A stretch of DNA of 64,000 bases from Paracoccus sp. JM45 (GTDB lineage: Bacteria; Pseudomonadota; Alphaproteobacteria; Rhodobacterales; Rhodobacteraceae). The first letter of the stretch is position 1. Each line of letters begins with the position of its first letter. A program made the translations under genes and the position numbers. The notes beneath the pieces are model-generated. The model made no database searches. It was not told where the DNA came from and saw only the letters and a list, made by a program, of their open reading frames with translations. Location of the stretch: positions 372,001 to 436,000 of the forward strand of contig NZ_QQVY01000001.1 in assembly GCF_003590715.1 (NCBI RefSeq), read 5' to 3'. Below, piece after piece: positions 9,364-18,526 of the stretch.

Positions 9364-9935
9364 TGCTGGAAGACGATGTCGCCAGACTTGTCTTCTATGT
9401 CGTTCTGCTGGTGGTGATCGGCGGCGCGATGCTGTTCGAACTGTCGGGACGTGGCGGACAAAAATTACGGCAGTTGCTGCTTTGGGTGGTGATCTTTGCA
9501 GGTGTGACCATGGGGGCCGATTGGTACATGGAACGGACCGCCCCGCGCCAGCAGGTCCTGAACAATGGCACCCGAATCGAGATTCCCTCGGGGCGCGACG
9601 GTCATTTCCACCTGACGGCACAACTGAACGGCATACCGGTCAGTTTCATTGTCGATACCGGCGCCACGCGTATCGCCCTCAGCCGGAATGACGCCACTGC
9701 CATCGGCCTGCATCTCGACAACCTGCGTTTTGACGGGATTGCCGTGACGGCCAATGGACGGGTCTCCACAGCCTCGGTCACGATCGACAGCTTTGCCATA
9801 GGCGATACTGCGGACCGAAATGTCACCGCCGTCGTCATCAACAGCGAACTGGAAGACTCACTGCTGGGCATGTCCTATCTGCGCCGCTTCACGCGGGTCA
9901 GCTTTGAAAACGATATGCTGGTGCTGGAACGTTAA
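9363..9935 (+). CDS. TIGR02281-type membrane-anchored aspartic protease
   Basis: The 190-residue protein has two N-terminal membrane helices (about residues 9-27 and 36-50) and a periplasmic retropepsin-like domain. The active-site motif is FIVDTGATRIALS (about 99-111) and a second conserved segment is DSLLGMSYLRRF. One such domain per chain implies a homodimer active site. It is translationally coupled to the MarC gene (TGATG). Its stop shares the four bases TTAA with the converging amidohydrolase gene. Substrate unknown. Confidence 0.88.
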   Translation: MLEDDVARLVFYVVLLVVIGGAMLFELSGRGGQKLRQLLLWVVIFAGVTMGADWYMERTAPRQQVLNNGTRIEIPSGRDGHFHLTAQLNGIPVSFIVDTGATRIALSRNDATAIGLHLDNLRFDGIAVTANGRVSTASVTIDSFAIGDTADRNVTAVVINSELEDSLLGMSYLRRFTRVSFENDMLVLER

Positions 9936-11170
9936 GCCCCCGTCATGTCGCGGATGGTGGTAAAGATTACATCGATACCCCGCGCCAGCTGTGCGTAATC
10001 GGTCCATTCCTCGGGCGCGTGGGAAATTCCGTCGCGGCTGGGAACAAAAATCAGGCCTGTTGGCATCACCGCCGATATGATCATCGCATCATGCCCTGCG
10101 CCGCTGACCATGGTCCGGTACTTCAGCCCCAAGGCCCGCGCATTGGTGGTCAAACAACGATGCAGATCGGGCGACAGCATCGTGGGTTTGGCATAAAGCA
10201 TTTCTTCGACATCGCCCGTCAGACCACCGGTGCAGGCGCTGCCGACAATATCGCGGACGCAGGAAATCATCCAATCGATATCCTTGGCCAAAGGCGCACG
10301 CAGATCGACGGTGAAATTGACCAGATCGGGAATGACATTCGCGCCGCCGGGCAGAACCTCCAGCTTGCCAACGGTCAGGACAGCCTCTTTGCTGGTCTGC
10401 ACCGGCAGGCCCGACAGTTGTGACAGTATGGCAACGGCCCCCGTCAAGGCATCGCGGCGGGCGTGCATCGGCGTGGTTCCTGCATGGCCTGCGCGCCCCC
10501 AGATGGTGACCTTCAACTGTGCAATACCGACGATCCGGTCGACAATGGCAACATCCTGACAGGCATCCTCCAGCACGGGGCCCTGTTCAATGTGCAGTTC
10601 CAGAAAGCTGTGATAGGCATTGGGCGCCAGCACGGCCTGCACGGCTTTTTGCGGATCCAGACCGTAACCCTCCATCGCATCCGCCATCGAAACACCGTGA
10701 TCATCGGTCAGTTCGACCAGATCCGCAGGCGCGACCCGTCCGGTCAGCATCCGCGATCCCAGCAGACCGCCGCCAAAACGGGCGCCCTCTTCCTCGATCA
10801 TGGCGACGACCTCCAGCCCGCGTTCGGGTGTCAGTCGAAGATCGCGGAACAGATAGGCCGTTTCCAGACCTGCAATGATGCCCGCAGGCCCGTCAAAGCG
10901 TCCGCCATTTGGCACGGAATCCAGATGTGATCCGACCAGAACCGGCGCCAGATCCGGATTGCTGCCGGCCAGCCTGCCAAAGATATTGCCGATGGCATCC
11001 TGCCTGACCTCAAGTCCGGCGCGCAGCATATGGGTGATGATGAAATCACGCGCGGCGGCATATTCCGCGCTGTAGGTCAGGCGCGTCGTGCCGTTTTCGG
11101 GGGTGGCCGTAAACTGGTCCAGATCCTCGATCAGGTCCGCAACGCGGCGGGTGTCGGCATATCCGGTCAT
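9932..11170 (-). CDS. M20-family Zn amidohydrolase (allantoate/N-carbamoyl-amino-acid hydrolase type)
   Basis: The 412-residue enzyme carries M20/AllC-HyuC motifs: VGSHLDSVPNGGRFDGPAGI (metal ligands His and Asp), IEEEGARFGGGLLGSRMLTG (Glu pair), ELHIEQGPVLE (third His) and MVSGAGHDAM near the C-terminus. It should hydrolyse an N-carbamoyl or ureido compound to release ammonia and CO2. The start overlaps the upstream transporter stop by four bases, so the two are one unit. The allantoin, hydantoin and pyrimidine members cannot be told apart by eye. Confidence 0.88.
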   Translation of the reverse strand: MTGYADTRRVADLIEDLDQFTATPENGTTRLTYSAEYAAARDFIITHMLRAGLEVRQDAIGNIFGRLAGSNPDLAPVLVGSHLDSVPNGGRFDGPAGIIAGLETAYLFRDLRLTPERGLEVVAMIEEEGARFGGGLLGSRMLTGRVAPADLVELTDDHGVSMADAMEGYGLDPQKAVQAVLAPNAYHSFLELHIEQGPVLEDACQDVAIVDRIVGIAQLKVTIWGRAGHAGTTPMHARRDALTGAVAILSQLSGLPVQTSKEAVLTVGKLEVLPGGANVIPDLVNFTVDLRAPLAKDIDWMISCVRDIVGSACTGGLTGDVEEMLYAKPTMLSPDLHRCLTTNARALGLKYRTMVSGAGHDAMIISAVMPTGLIFVPSRDGISHAPEEWTDYAQLARGIDVIFTTIRDMTGA

Positions 11171-12354
11171 GCGATCAGCCCCACAAACAGCCCCGCAAGA
11201 ACGACTGAAACCATGGTCACGGTCACAAAGCCCGCCACCAGCATCGGCGGCAGCAGATGGTCGGTCAGAAGGGCACGTTCATCCTCGTCATCGGACAGGG
11301 CGCGGATGACATCATTCGTGATGATATAATCGGCAGGAAACCCGTAAAGCGCTGTCAGTGAACAGGCAAAGGCCATAGCAGGCGACACACCCAGCAACCG
11401 CCCCGTCAGAAATGATGCCAGATACATCCCGATCAGACCGATCACGACGATGGTGACCAATGGAACAGCCAGTTGCGTCAGCATATCCGGCGTCGCGCGC
11501 TTCAGGCCGTCAAAGATAAAGACCATCAGGATCAGCACCGTCAGGCCAAAGCCATTGGCCTTTCGCAGCGGTTCGCGTTCCAGAAAACCAAGTGTCGTGG
11601 CGATGACGCCAAAGACCAGACACAGCACGAACGGGCTGATCGTTACAACGGGCGACAGCAGTTGTGCCGATCCCCATGCCGCAAAGGCCACGATGCCAAG
11701 GCGCATAAAGGCGAAATAGGGCGTCTGGTAGCCCGCAGGAAACGCTTTGAACAGACGCGGCCCACCCGCATCAACGACGGTTGTGTCAGCGCGCGTTACA
11801 GCCTGCCATTCCCCCTTGCGATGCGCGATAAGAACGCGGCGACCTTCACGCTTCAGCATGATGGCAGTCAGTGGATAACCAGCAAAGCCCTGCATGACAT
11901 AGACAAGGATCGCCAGCACCGACAGCGCCTGCAATCCGGCATCGGTCGCCGCCTGCGACATGATCAATGAGGCGACAATTCCCCCCACCAAAGGCGGCGT
12001 GGCGATCACAATGGTCTGGTAATCCAGAACCAGCAGCCCCGCTGTGAACAGCAGGATGATGATCCCGACGATCCCCGACAGGGCGATGACAACCGTCCGC
12101 CATTGCCGCGTCAATTCGGCGAACGACAGCAAACTGCCCATATTCGTGATCAGCAGATACATTGCCAGATAGACGATCGGCGTCTGGAAGCCGGCAATTT
12201 CGACGATGTCCTGCGGGAAGAAAGTCCAATAGCCGAACAGGAACAGCAGCGCGCAGATAAACACCGATGGCAACCACGATCGCGTCCTGACCGAGACAAT
12301 ATCCCCGACCCAAAGAATGAACGCCAAAATCGAGAAAGCCAAAAGCTGCGGCAT
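11167..12354 (-). CDS. Multi-pass carrier-like membrane protein (GltS/IT-superfamily-like)
   Basis: The 395-residue protein has about 10-11 hydrophobic segments arranged as two halves with a central hydrophilic loop (about residues 195-225). MPQLLAFSILAFILWVGDIV is the first helix. It reads like an ion-coupled carrier of the GltS/tripartite-like superfamily, but I do not recognise a named family. The start at 12354 is preceded by AGGAAA; an in-frame ATG 18 codons upstream would give a polar leader. It overlaps the amidohydrolase gene, so it probably imports that enzyme's substrate. A divergent MarR gene lies 173 bases away. Confidence 0.7.
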   Translation of the reverse strand: MPQLLAFSILAFILWVGDIVSVRTRSWLPSVFICALLFLFGYWTFFPQDIVEIAGFQTPIVYLAMYLLITNMGSLLSFAELTRQWRTVVIALSGIVGIIILLFTAGLLVLDYQTIVIATPPLVGGIVASLIMSQAATDAGLQALSVLAILVYVMQGFAGYPLTAIMLKREGRRVLIAHRKGEWQAVTRADTTVVDAGGPRLFKAFPAGYQTPYFAFMRLGIVAFAAWGSAQLLSPVVTISPFVLCLVFGVIATTLGFLEREPLRKANGFGLTVLILMVFIFDGLKRATPDMLTQLAVPLVTIVVIGLIGMYLASFLTGRLLGVSPAMAFACSLTALYGFPADYIITNDVIRALSDDEDERALLTDHLLPPMLVAGFVTVTMVSVVLAGLFVGLIA

Positions 12355-12389
12355 TGTCAGATTTCCTGTCAACTGATTACAAAATTTCC

Positions 12390-12408
12390 ATGCATGACGG
12401 CGATGCAT
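12390..12408. promoter_or_regulatory. Repeated ATGCAT palindromes, candidate operator
   Basis: Two copies of the self-complementary hexamer ATGCAT (12390-12395 and 12403-12408) are separated by seven bases. They lie 36 bases upstream of the carrier gene start in the divergent spacer it shares with the MarR gene. A second symmetric stretch, CAAT-GCGCA-ATTG, is at 12468-12480 nearer the MarR gene. Either could be the regulator's site; this is inference from symmetry and position. Confidence 0.35.
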
Positions 12409-12527
12409 AATATATCACCGCAAATCACCCCTCTGGCGCGATATTTGATCCAGATGGTTTTATTTCGCAATGCGCAATTGATTATGATGGAATTTAAATG
12501 TCAGTTTTTAAAAAAAATGAGGATAAA

Positions 12528-13013
12528 ATGGACAGTGATCCGCTTCTGGCCCGACTGCTGTCATCCGATCTGAAGGAATTGTCTTCGATCACCCATATTG
12601 TGTTGTCGAACAACCAGGTGACAAACCGCTATATCGAACGGCGTTACGGCATGCCTGTCCAATGCTGGTCGGCGCTTTATGCCATTACGTCTTTTCCAGG
12701 ATTGCGGGCACGCGATGTCATGCGGGTTTTCCCGCGTCCACAAAACACCATCAGCCGTGCCGTCAGCCTGCTGGAACAGCGCGGCCTGATCACGCAGCGT
12801 CCTTCTGTCGAGGATGGGCGCGCCAAGCAGTTGTTCCCGACCGATGCAGGACAGCAGTTGAACGATGAAATCCGCGCAACCATCCAGAAACGGCAGGCCG
12901 AAATTTTCTGTGTCCTGAGTGATGATGAACAGGCGACCCTGCTGGCGCTGTGCCAGAAAGTCGTGGCCAACCCCGGATTATATCAATCCGGGGCGATGCC
13001 CGACGCGGATTAA
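12528..13013 (+). CDS. MarR-family transcriptional regulator
   Basis: The 161-residue protein has the MarR winged-helix core. Recognition helices lie around RARDVMRVFPRPQNTISRAVSLLEQRGLI (about residues 58-86) and the wing at RPSVEDGRAKQLFPTDAG. The ATG at 12528 follows a good GAGG site; an upstream ATG at 12498 would add ten lysine-rich residues. The gene diverges from the carrier/amidohydrolase pair and is the obvious candidate to control it. Its stop shares TTAA with the converging YdeP-like gene. Confidence 0.88.
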   Translation: MDSDPLLARLLSSDLKELSSITHIVLSNNQVTNRYIERRYGMPVQCWSALYAITSFPGLRARDVMRVFPRPQNTISRAVSLLEQRGLITQRPSVEDGRAKQLFPTDAGQQLNDEIRATIQKRQAEIFCVLSDDEQATLLALCQKVVANPGLYQSGAMPDAD

Positions 13014-15280
13014 GTCACGTCGATACTGACAGGGATGCCCTTGCTTGCGGGGGTATCCGAAAGCCTGTCGCCGCGCGACAATGGGGCCAGCGGGTTCAAT
13101 TCGGGGAAATACCCCGCCAGACAGCCGCGCGGCAGATCATAGGGAATGACGCGCAAGCCTTTGACTTGCCGCTGGACATCATCGTCCATAACTGACCGCA
13201 ACGCGATGCGCTGTTCAGCCTTCAGCCCCAGCGCCTGCATGTCCTGTGGGGACATCATGACCAGCATCCGGTCGCCGGTGATTCCGCGTAAACGGTCCGA
13301 CATGCCATAGATGGTTGTATTGAACTGGTCGTTCGATCGCAGGGTCATCAGTCGGAAAACATCGGCTGCATCGCCCAAGCCCGTCGCATCCAGATCCTGC
13401 GGCACGGTAAAATTCGCCTTGCCACTGTCGGTTTTCCACTGCCGTTCCCGTGCGGGATTGCCGCGGTAAAAGCCACCGGACTGGTTCATCCGCGTTTCAA
13501 AGTCATGAAACTGTTCGGGATAGGTCTTGGCGATCAGCGACCGGATTTTCGCATAATCGCCTGTCCAGTCCTGCCATGCCAGTCTGGGGTTCGGATCAAC
13601 CGTCGCGGCAGCAATGCCCGCAATAATTGCCACCTCGGATTTCAGGTCTTCGCTGGCGGGGGTGCGATGCCCGATCGAGGCCTGGATATGGCTGAAGCTA
13701 TCCTCGACCGTGACCTGCTGGTTGGTGCCGTTCTGGATATCCTGTTCTGCCCGCACCAGACAGGGCAGGATCCAGGATGATTTTCCGGGCATCAGATGGG
13801 TGCGGTTCAGGCGCGTTGCGATATGGACCGTCAAGGGCATCGTTCCCCAAGCTTGCACCACGCGGTCCTGATCAGGAACCGCACGGGCCAGATTGCCGCC
13901 CAAACCGACATAGCCCTGCGCATTACCTTCCAGCAACGCGTTGACAAAGGCAGTGGTGTTCCAACCTTCCTCCATCGGGGGTTCGATCCCGAACAATGCG
14001 CGCAGCTTGTCATTCGGCACCAGATCGGGTTTTTCAGAGATACCTACTGTGCGCTGGCCCTGCACGTTGGAATGGCCACGCACCGGCGAACACCCCGCCC
14101 CCTTGCGACCGATGTTACCGCGCAGCAGCAACAGGTTCACCAAGGTCCCGATGGCATCGGACCCATGCACATGCTGCGTCAGACCCATGCCATAGACACC
14201 GATCACCGCCTTTGATCCCGCATAGACCTTGCCGGTCTGTTCCATCTGCTGACGCGACAGACCGCTGACCTTTTCCAACCGGTCCCACGGTGTTGCGGCC
14301 ACCCAATCCATCCAAGATTGCAGACCATGGCAGTGCTGGTTCAAGAAATCGTGGTCAAGAATGCCTCCCTCGGTCTCCTCCAGCTCCAACACATGTTTGG
14401 CAATGCCGGTCAGTGCGGCAATATCGCCACCGGTGCGGACCTGCAGATAGCTGTCGGCAATTTCGGTCGGGGCACCCACTGTCATCTGCATCGGGCTTTG
14501 CGGATTGGCGAATTCTATCAGACCCTTTTCCCGCAATGGGTTCATGGCGACGATATGGCACCCGCGCTTGGCAGCCTCTTGCAAGGGGTGCAGCATGCGC
14601 GGGCTGTTGGTGCCGGGGTTCTGGCCGACATGCAGAATCATGTCGCAATGTTCGAAATCCTCCAGCACACAGGTGCCGACCGGTGATCCGATCATCTCAC
14701 TTAACCCCACCGAGGTGGTTTCATGGCACATATTCGAACTGTCAGGCAGATTCGTATGTCCATAGGATCGCGCAAACAGCGCATAAAGATAGGATGCCTC
14801 AAGCGCGGCCTTGCCCGACGCATAGAAGGTGACCTTCTTTGGGTCCAACTGCTGCAATTCGGCCCCGATGGCGTCAAATGCCGCATCCCATGTCGTCGGG
14901 ACGTATTTATCCTGCGCCGCGTCATAGCGCAGCGGATGCGTCAACCGCCCTGCCCGTTCCAGATCGTATTCCGACCACGTCACCAGATCGGCAACCTTAT
15001 GCGTGGCAAAGAAATCCGGTCCGCATCGCGCCGAGGTCAGGTCCCATAATGTCGCCTTGGCACCGTTTTCACAAAACTCGGCTGCATGTGGATGGGCAGG
15101 TTTGCCCCACGCGCAGGAACTGCACATCGTCCCGCCCAGCTTGTTCTGATGGGCCAGCGTCTTCATTGCCCCCGGACTTGGGCGGGCCGTACGCCCCACC
15201 GCCGCCATGCCCTTGGCCGACCCCCAACCACCGACAGGGCCGTCATATTCAGCAACTTGGGGCATTTTATCATCGGCCAT
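13010..15280 (-). CDS. FdhF/YdeP-family molybdopterin oxidoreductase
   Basis: The 756-residue protein has the YdeP-type N-terminus with CSSCAWGKPAHPHAAEFCENG (about residues 53-73), which holds the iron-sulfur ligands. Molybdopterin-guanine-dinucleotide binding segments follow (HVGQNPGTNSPRM; GKKGAGCSPVRGHSNVQGQR-like) and a C-terminal ADC-like barrel (DQFNTTIYGMSDRLRG). Family members are formate-dehydrogenase-like oxidoreductases, several linked to acid resistance, with unknown electron donor. No Sec codon is involved. It lies 69 bases downstream of, but in the same direction as, the aldehyde oxidoreductase operon, with a terminator between, so it is likely transcribed separately. Confidence 0.88.
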   Translation of the reverse strand: MADDKMPQVAEYDGPVGGWGSAKGMAAVGRTARPSPGAMKTLAHQNKLGGTMCSSCAWGKPAHPHAAEFCENGAKATLWDLTSARCGPDFFATHKVADLVTWSEYDLERAGRLTHPLRYDAAQDKYVPTTWDAAFDAIGAELQQLDPKKVTFYASGKAALEASYLYALFARSYGHTNLPDSSNMCHETTSVGLSEMIGSPVGTCVLEDFEHCDMILHVGQNPGTNSPRMLHPLQEAAKRGCHIVAMNPLREKGLIEFANPQSPMQMTVGAPTEIADSYLQVRTGGDIAALTGIAKHVLELEETEGGILDHDFLNQHCHGLQSWMDWVAATPWDRLEKVSGLSRQQMEQTGKVYAGSKAVIGVYGMGLTQHVHGSDAIGTLVNLLLLRGNIGRKGAGCSPVRGHSNVQGQRTVGISEKPDLVPNDKLRALFGIEPPMEEGWNTTAFVNALLEGNAQGYVGLGGNLARAVPDQDRVVQAWGTMPLTVHIATRLNRTHLMPGKSSWILPCLVRAEQDIQNGTNQQVTVEDSFSHIQASIGHRTPASEDLKSEVAIIAGIAAATVDPNPRLAWQDWTGDYAKIRSLIAKTYPEQFHDFETRMNQSGGFYRGNPARERQWKTDSGKANFTVPQDLDATGLGDAADVFRLMTLRSNDQFNTTIYGMSDRLRGITGDRMLVMMSPQDMQALGLKAEQRIALRSVMDDDVQRQVKGLRVIPYDLPRGCLAGYFPELNPLAPLSRGDRLSDTPASKGIPVSIDVT

Positions 15281-15313
15281 GGGGGGCGTCCTTTATCTGG
15301 GATCATGTCATGG

Positions 15314-15346
15314 AAAAGGCGGCAAGGGTTCACCCCCTGCCGCCTT
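15314..15346 (-). terminator. Rho-independent terminator of the aldehyde oxidoreductase operon
   Basis: On the minus strand a 13-base-pair stem with one mismatch (AAGGCGGCAGGGG against its partner, arms 15334-15346 and 15316-15328) is followed by TTTT. It begins four bases after the stop of the large subunit gene. Confidence 0.8.
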
Positions 15347-15349
15347 GTA

Positions 15350-17563
15350 TCAGGATGCTGCCGTAAAAGGATCAGGCAGATCCGCCAACAGCTTGTCCGG
15401 TGTCATCGGGAAATCGCGCAAACGTACACCGCAGGCGTTGTAAATGGCATTTGCCACCGCCCCTGCAGCACCGCAGATGCCCAATTCGCCGACACCTTTG
15501 GCCTGTAAGGGGGATGCGACGCCGTCACGTTCCTCGACGAAGATCACCTCCATCTTGGGAATGTCGCGGTGAACCGGCACATGGTATTCGGCCAGATCAT
15601 GGTTGACCAGATGACCGTCACGGTTATCAAAGGCCAATTCCTCGGTCAGCGCACTGCCGATGCCCCAGACCATACCACCCAGACATTGCGACCGCGCGGT
15701 CTTTTCATTCAGAACACGCCCGATCCCGAAGGCACCCGTCATACGGCGCAGGCGCGTTTCGCCGGTAAAGGCATTCACGGCAACCTCGACAAAGAAGGCA
15801 CCATAGGTCGCCTGCTGATAGTTTTTCGAGGTTTTGCCCGGCTTGATAAGCCCGATCTTGGCAATATCACCGTCCAGAAGATCGGTGACGGGGCGCGGCG
15901 CGATCCCTTCGGCCCATGCCATACCGTCTTGCAGATGCAGATCGTCAGGGCGGCATTTCAGACGACCCGCCAGAACGCCGCGGATCGCCTCGCAGGCCCG
16001 AAAAACCGCCGATCCGGTCGAGCTGGCACCCCAGCTGCCCCCCGAGCCCGCACCATGCGGCAATGAACTATCGCCCAGCTCTACCTCGGTACGGTCAATC
16101 GGCTGGCCCAACATCTCGGCTGCGATCTGGCCTAGAATGGCATAGCTGCCGGTGCCGATATCGGTCTGGTCGCTTTGCACCAGAAGCGATCCATCGGCCC
16201 GCATCGTCACCCGTGCTTGTGCCGCCATCAGGATATTCACCCGCGCAGCCGACGCCATGCCCATTCCGATCCACCATTCGCCTTCGCGACGCATACAGGG
16301 GTTCGGCTTGCGCTTGTCCCAGCCAAAGGCTTTGGCACCCTGATCCAAAGCCTCGACCAGTTTGCGCGATGAATATTGCGTGCCGTCCCCCGGCACCACT
16401 GAAGGAATATTGCACTTGCGCAATTCAATCGGGTCAATCTGCATCTGGCAGGCCAGTTCGTCCATTGCGGATTCCAGAACCTGCATGCCTACAGCCTCGC
16501 CCGGGGCACGGACAGAACCTGCGGTTACGCGGCAAATCTGCGACAGCTCGATCGCTAGACGGCGGTTCTCACCGGCATAAAGAAACTCGGTCGCTTGGGT
16601 CACGGGTTCGGCAAAGGCTTCGTCGGGCAGGTTCGACACCCATGCCTCGTGCCCCAAGGCAATCAGGCGGCCATCCGCATCCGCGCCCAATCGCACCCGT
16701 TGTTCGGTTTCCGACCTGCGCATAATGATCTGGAACACCTGCTGGCGCGTCAGAACCACGCGCACCGGACGTCCCAATTCCCGCGCCGCGACCGCTGCGG
16801 AAACCGCGTCATGCGAGATGCCCAGCTTCGATCCGAAGCCACCGCCGACATAGTTCGACAAGATCCGGACCTTGCTGGAAGCAATACCCAGACTGTCTGC
16901 CAATTCCTTGATGTTGTATTTCAACATCTGGAAACTGCCCCAAAGGGTCAGCTTGTCCCCGTCCCATTCGGCAATCGAGGCATGCGGCTCCATCGCGGTG
17001 CTGGAATGTCCGGGGGTGGTATAGATATGGTCGACCACGTGTTTCGCCTGCGTCATCGCATCGTCGATGTCACCCGCTTCAGTCGGTTCGGTCGCTGGTT
17101 CGGCCATTTCGCGGGATGGCACAAACACCGCATCTGCGGATTGATCGTCATAGTCAATCTGCAACGCCTTGGCGGCTGCGGTGGCTTGTTCAAAGGTTTC
17201 GGCCACGACCAAAGCAACCGGCTGCAAGGGGAAATCCACCTGCTGCACATCTTGTGCAGGTGCCTGCCCCGCAGTGCCTTGGGCCGCGCGGCGCAGCATG
17301 GCCTGCGCGGCGTAGACCCCCAACACACCGGGCATCGCCATCACCTTATCGCGGTGAATGGCGGTGACGCGGCCTTTGCTGATGGTTGCGCCAACCAACA
17401 CACCTTCGGCGCAATCGGGGCGCTGATATTCGGCGGCATAGGTTGCCTGTCCCGCAACCTTCAGATGGCCCTCGGGGCGGTCCAGCGGCTTGCCGATCAC
17501 ACCCTGTTTGGTGCGGTCCAGCATATTGCGCTGGTCAGGACGGTCATATGTTCCAAACATCAC
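15350..17563 (-). CDS. Aldehyde/xanthine oxidoreductase molybdopterin-binding large subunit (PaoC/YagR-like)
   Basis: The 737-residue protein carries the xanthine-oxidase-family large-subunit motifs: GHSSTAMEPHASIAEW (about residues 190-205), NYVGGGFGSKLG, SVRAPGEAVGMQVLESAMDE, and the C-terminal QAKGVGELGICGAAGAVAN with the catalytic Glu. Molybdenum-cofactor aldehyde oxidoreductases of this type oxidise aromatic and other aldehydes. It is the third gene of a small-FAD-large subunit operon, starting one base after the FAD subunit stop. No PaoD/XdhC-type cofactor chaperone is present nearby. Confidence 0.93.
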   Translation of the reverse strand: MMFGTYDRPDQRNMLDRTKQGVIGKPLDRPEGHLKVAGQATYAAEYQRPDCAEGVLVGATISKGRVTAIHRDKVMAMPGVLGVYAAQAMLRRAAQGTAGQAPAQDVQQVDFPLQPVALVVAETFEQATAAAKALQIDYDDQSADAVFVPSREMAEPATEPTEAGDIDDAMTQAKHVVDHIYTTPGHSSTAMEPHASIAEWDGDKLTLWGSFQMLKYNIKELADSLGIASSKVRILSNYVGGGFGSKLGISHDAVSAAVAARELGRPVRVVLTRQQVFQIIMRRSETEQRVRLGADADGRLIALGHEAWVSNLPDEAFAEPVTQATEFLYAGENRRLAIELSQICRVTAGSVRAPGEAVGMQVLESAMDELACQMQIDPIELRKCNIPSVVPGDGTQYSSRKLVEALDQGAKAFGWDKRKPNPCMRREGEWWIGMGMASAARVNILMAAQARVTMRADGSLLVQSDQTDIGTGSYAILGQIAAEMLGQPIDRTEVELGDSSLPHGAGSGGSWGASSTGSAVFRACEAIRGVLAGRLKCRPDDLHLQDGMAWAEGIAPRPVTDLLDGDIAKIGLIKPGKTSKNYQQATYGAFFVEVAVNAFTGETRLRRMTGAFGIGRVLNEKTARSQCLGGMVWGIGSALTEELAFDNRDGHLVNHDLAEYHVPVHRDIPKMEVIFVEERDGVASPLQAKGVGELGICGAAGAVANAIYNACGVRLRDFPMTPDKLLADLPDPFTAAS

Positions 17564-18526
17564 TCACACTCCCGTCGCTTCGGCCAGAACGGCTGCAAGG
17601 GTGCGCCGCGCCAGAGGAATCTTGAAATCATTGGCCCCATGCCCCTGTGCATTTTCCAGCAGCAGGTCGGAAGCCTTGTCGAACAATGCAGTTGATGGCG
17701 TTTCACCGGTCAGCAGTTCTTCGATGCGGGGATCATGCCAAGGCTTATGTGCCAGACTGCCAAAGGCCAGTTGGGCATGGGCAATGCGGCCCTGATCCAT
17801 CCGGATCACCGCCGCCACCGACAGCAAGGCAAAGGCATAGGACGCGCGGTCGCGCACCTTGCGATAGATATGCTGCCCTTTCACCGGCGCAGGCAAGGTG
17901 ACACCTGTAATCACCTCGCCCTTTTGCAGCACGTTTTCGAATTGCGGCTTATCCCCCGGCAGGACGTGGAAATCACGCACACGGACCGTGCGCGCATCAC
18001 CGCTGCCTGCGATAACCACATGGGCGTCCAAGGCTGACAGCGCGACCGCCATATCACCGGGATAGGTGGCGATGCAGGCATCCGACGCACCAAGAATGGC
18101 GTGAATACGGTTGAACCCGCCCATCGCCGCGCAGCCGGACCCTGGCTGCCGCTTGTTACAGGCCGACCGGTTGTCCATGAAATAGCCGCAGCGTGTGCGT
18201 TGGCACAGGTTGCCACCCGTCGTCGCCTTATTACGCAGTTGGGGACTGGCACCTGCCAGAATGGCCTTGGACAGAAGCGGCCAATCCTTGCGGATACGGG
18301 GATCGGCGGCGCAATCGGAATTGGTCACCAAAGCACCGATCCGCAGGCCGTCGCCCTCTGGCTCGATCAGGTCCAGACCGATGCGATTGATGTCCAGCAG
18401 GCTGTCAGGGGTCTCGACCTCCAGCTTCATCAGGTCCAGCAGGTTGGTGCCGCCCGCGATCAGCTTGGCGTCGGCGGCAACAGCATCGGGCAAAGCAGAG
18501 GCGCGGGTATAATCAAAAGCCCTCAT
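17564..18526 (-). CDS. Aldehyde oxidoreductase FAD-binding subunit (PaoB/YagS-like)
   Basis: The 320-residue protein has the CO-dehydrogenase flavoprotein fold: KLIAGGTNLLDLMKLEV at the N-terminus and ATTGGNLCQRTRCGYF in the middle. Four cysteines between about residues 115 and 140 (RTRCGYF, SACNK, GSGCAAMGG) match the extra [4Fe-4S] cluster insertion of PaoB. It passes electrons between FeS centres and FAD. Its start overlaps the small subunit stop by four bases. Confidence 0.93.
   Translation of the reverse strand: MRAFDYTRASALPDAVAADAKLIAGGTNLLDLMKLEVETPDSLLDINRIGLDLIEPEGDGLRIGALVTNSDCAADPRIRKDWPLLSKAILAGASPQLRNKATTGGNLCQRTRCGYFMDNRSACNKRQPGSGCAAMGGFNRIHAILGASDACIATYPGDMAVALSALDAHVVIAGSGDARTVRVRDFHVLPGDKPQFENVLQKGEVITGVTLPAPVKGQHIYRKVRDRASYAFALLSVAAVIRMDQGRIAHAQLAFGSLAHKPWHDPRIEELLTGETPSTALFDKASDLLLENAQGHGANDFKIPLARRTLAAVLAEATGV

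Noticed and set aside
8697..9461. 254-codon minus-strand open frame
   Set aside because: It is antisense to the MarC gene, whose protein is a clear family match; the translated minus frame is Ser/Pro/Arg-rich with no recognisable domain.
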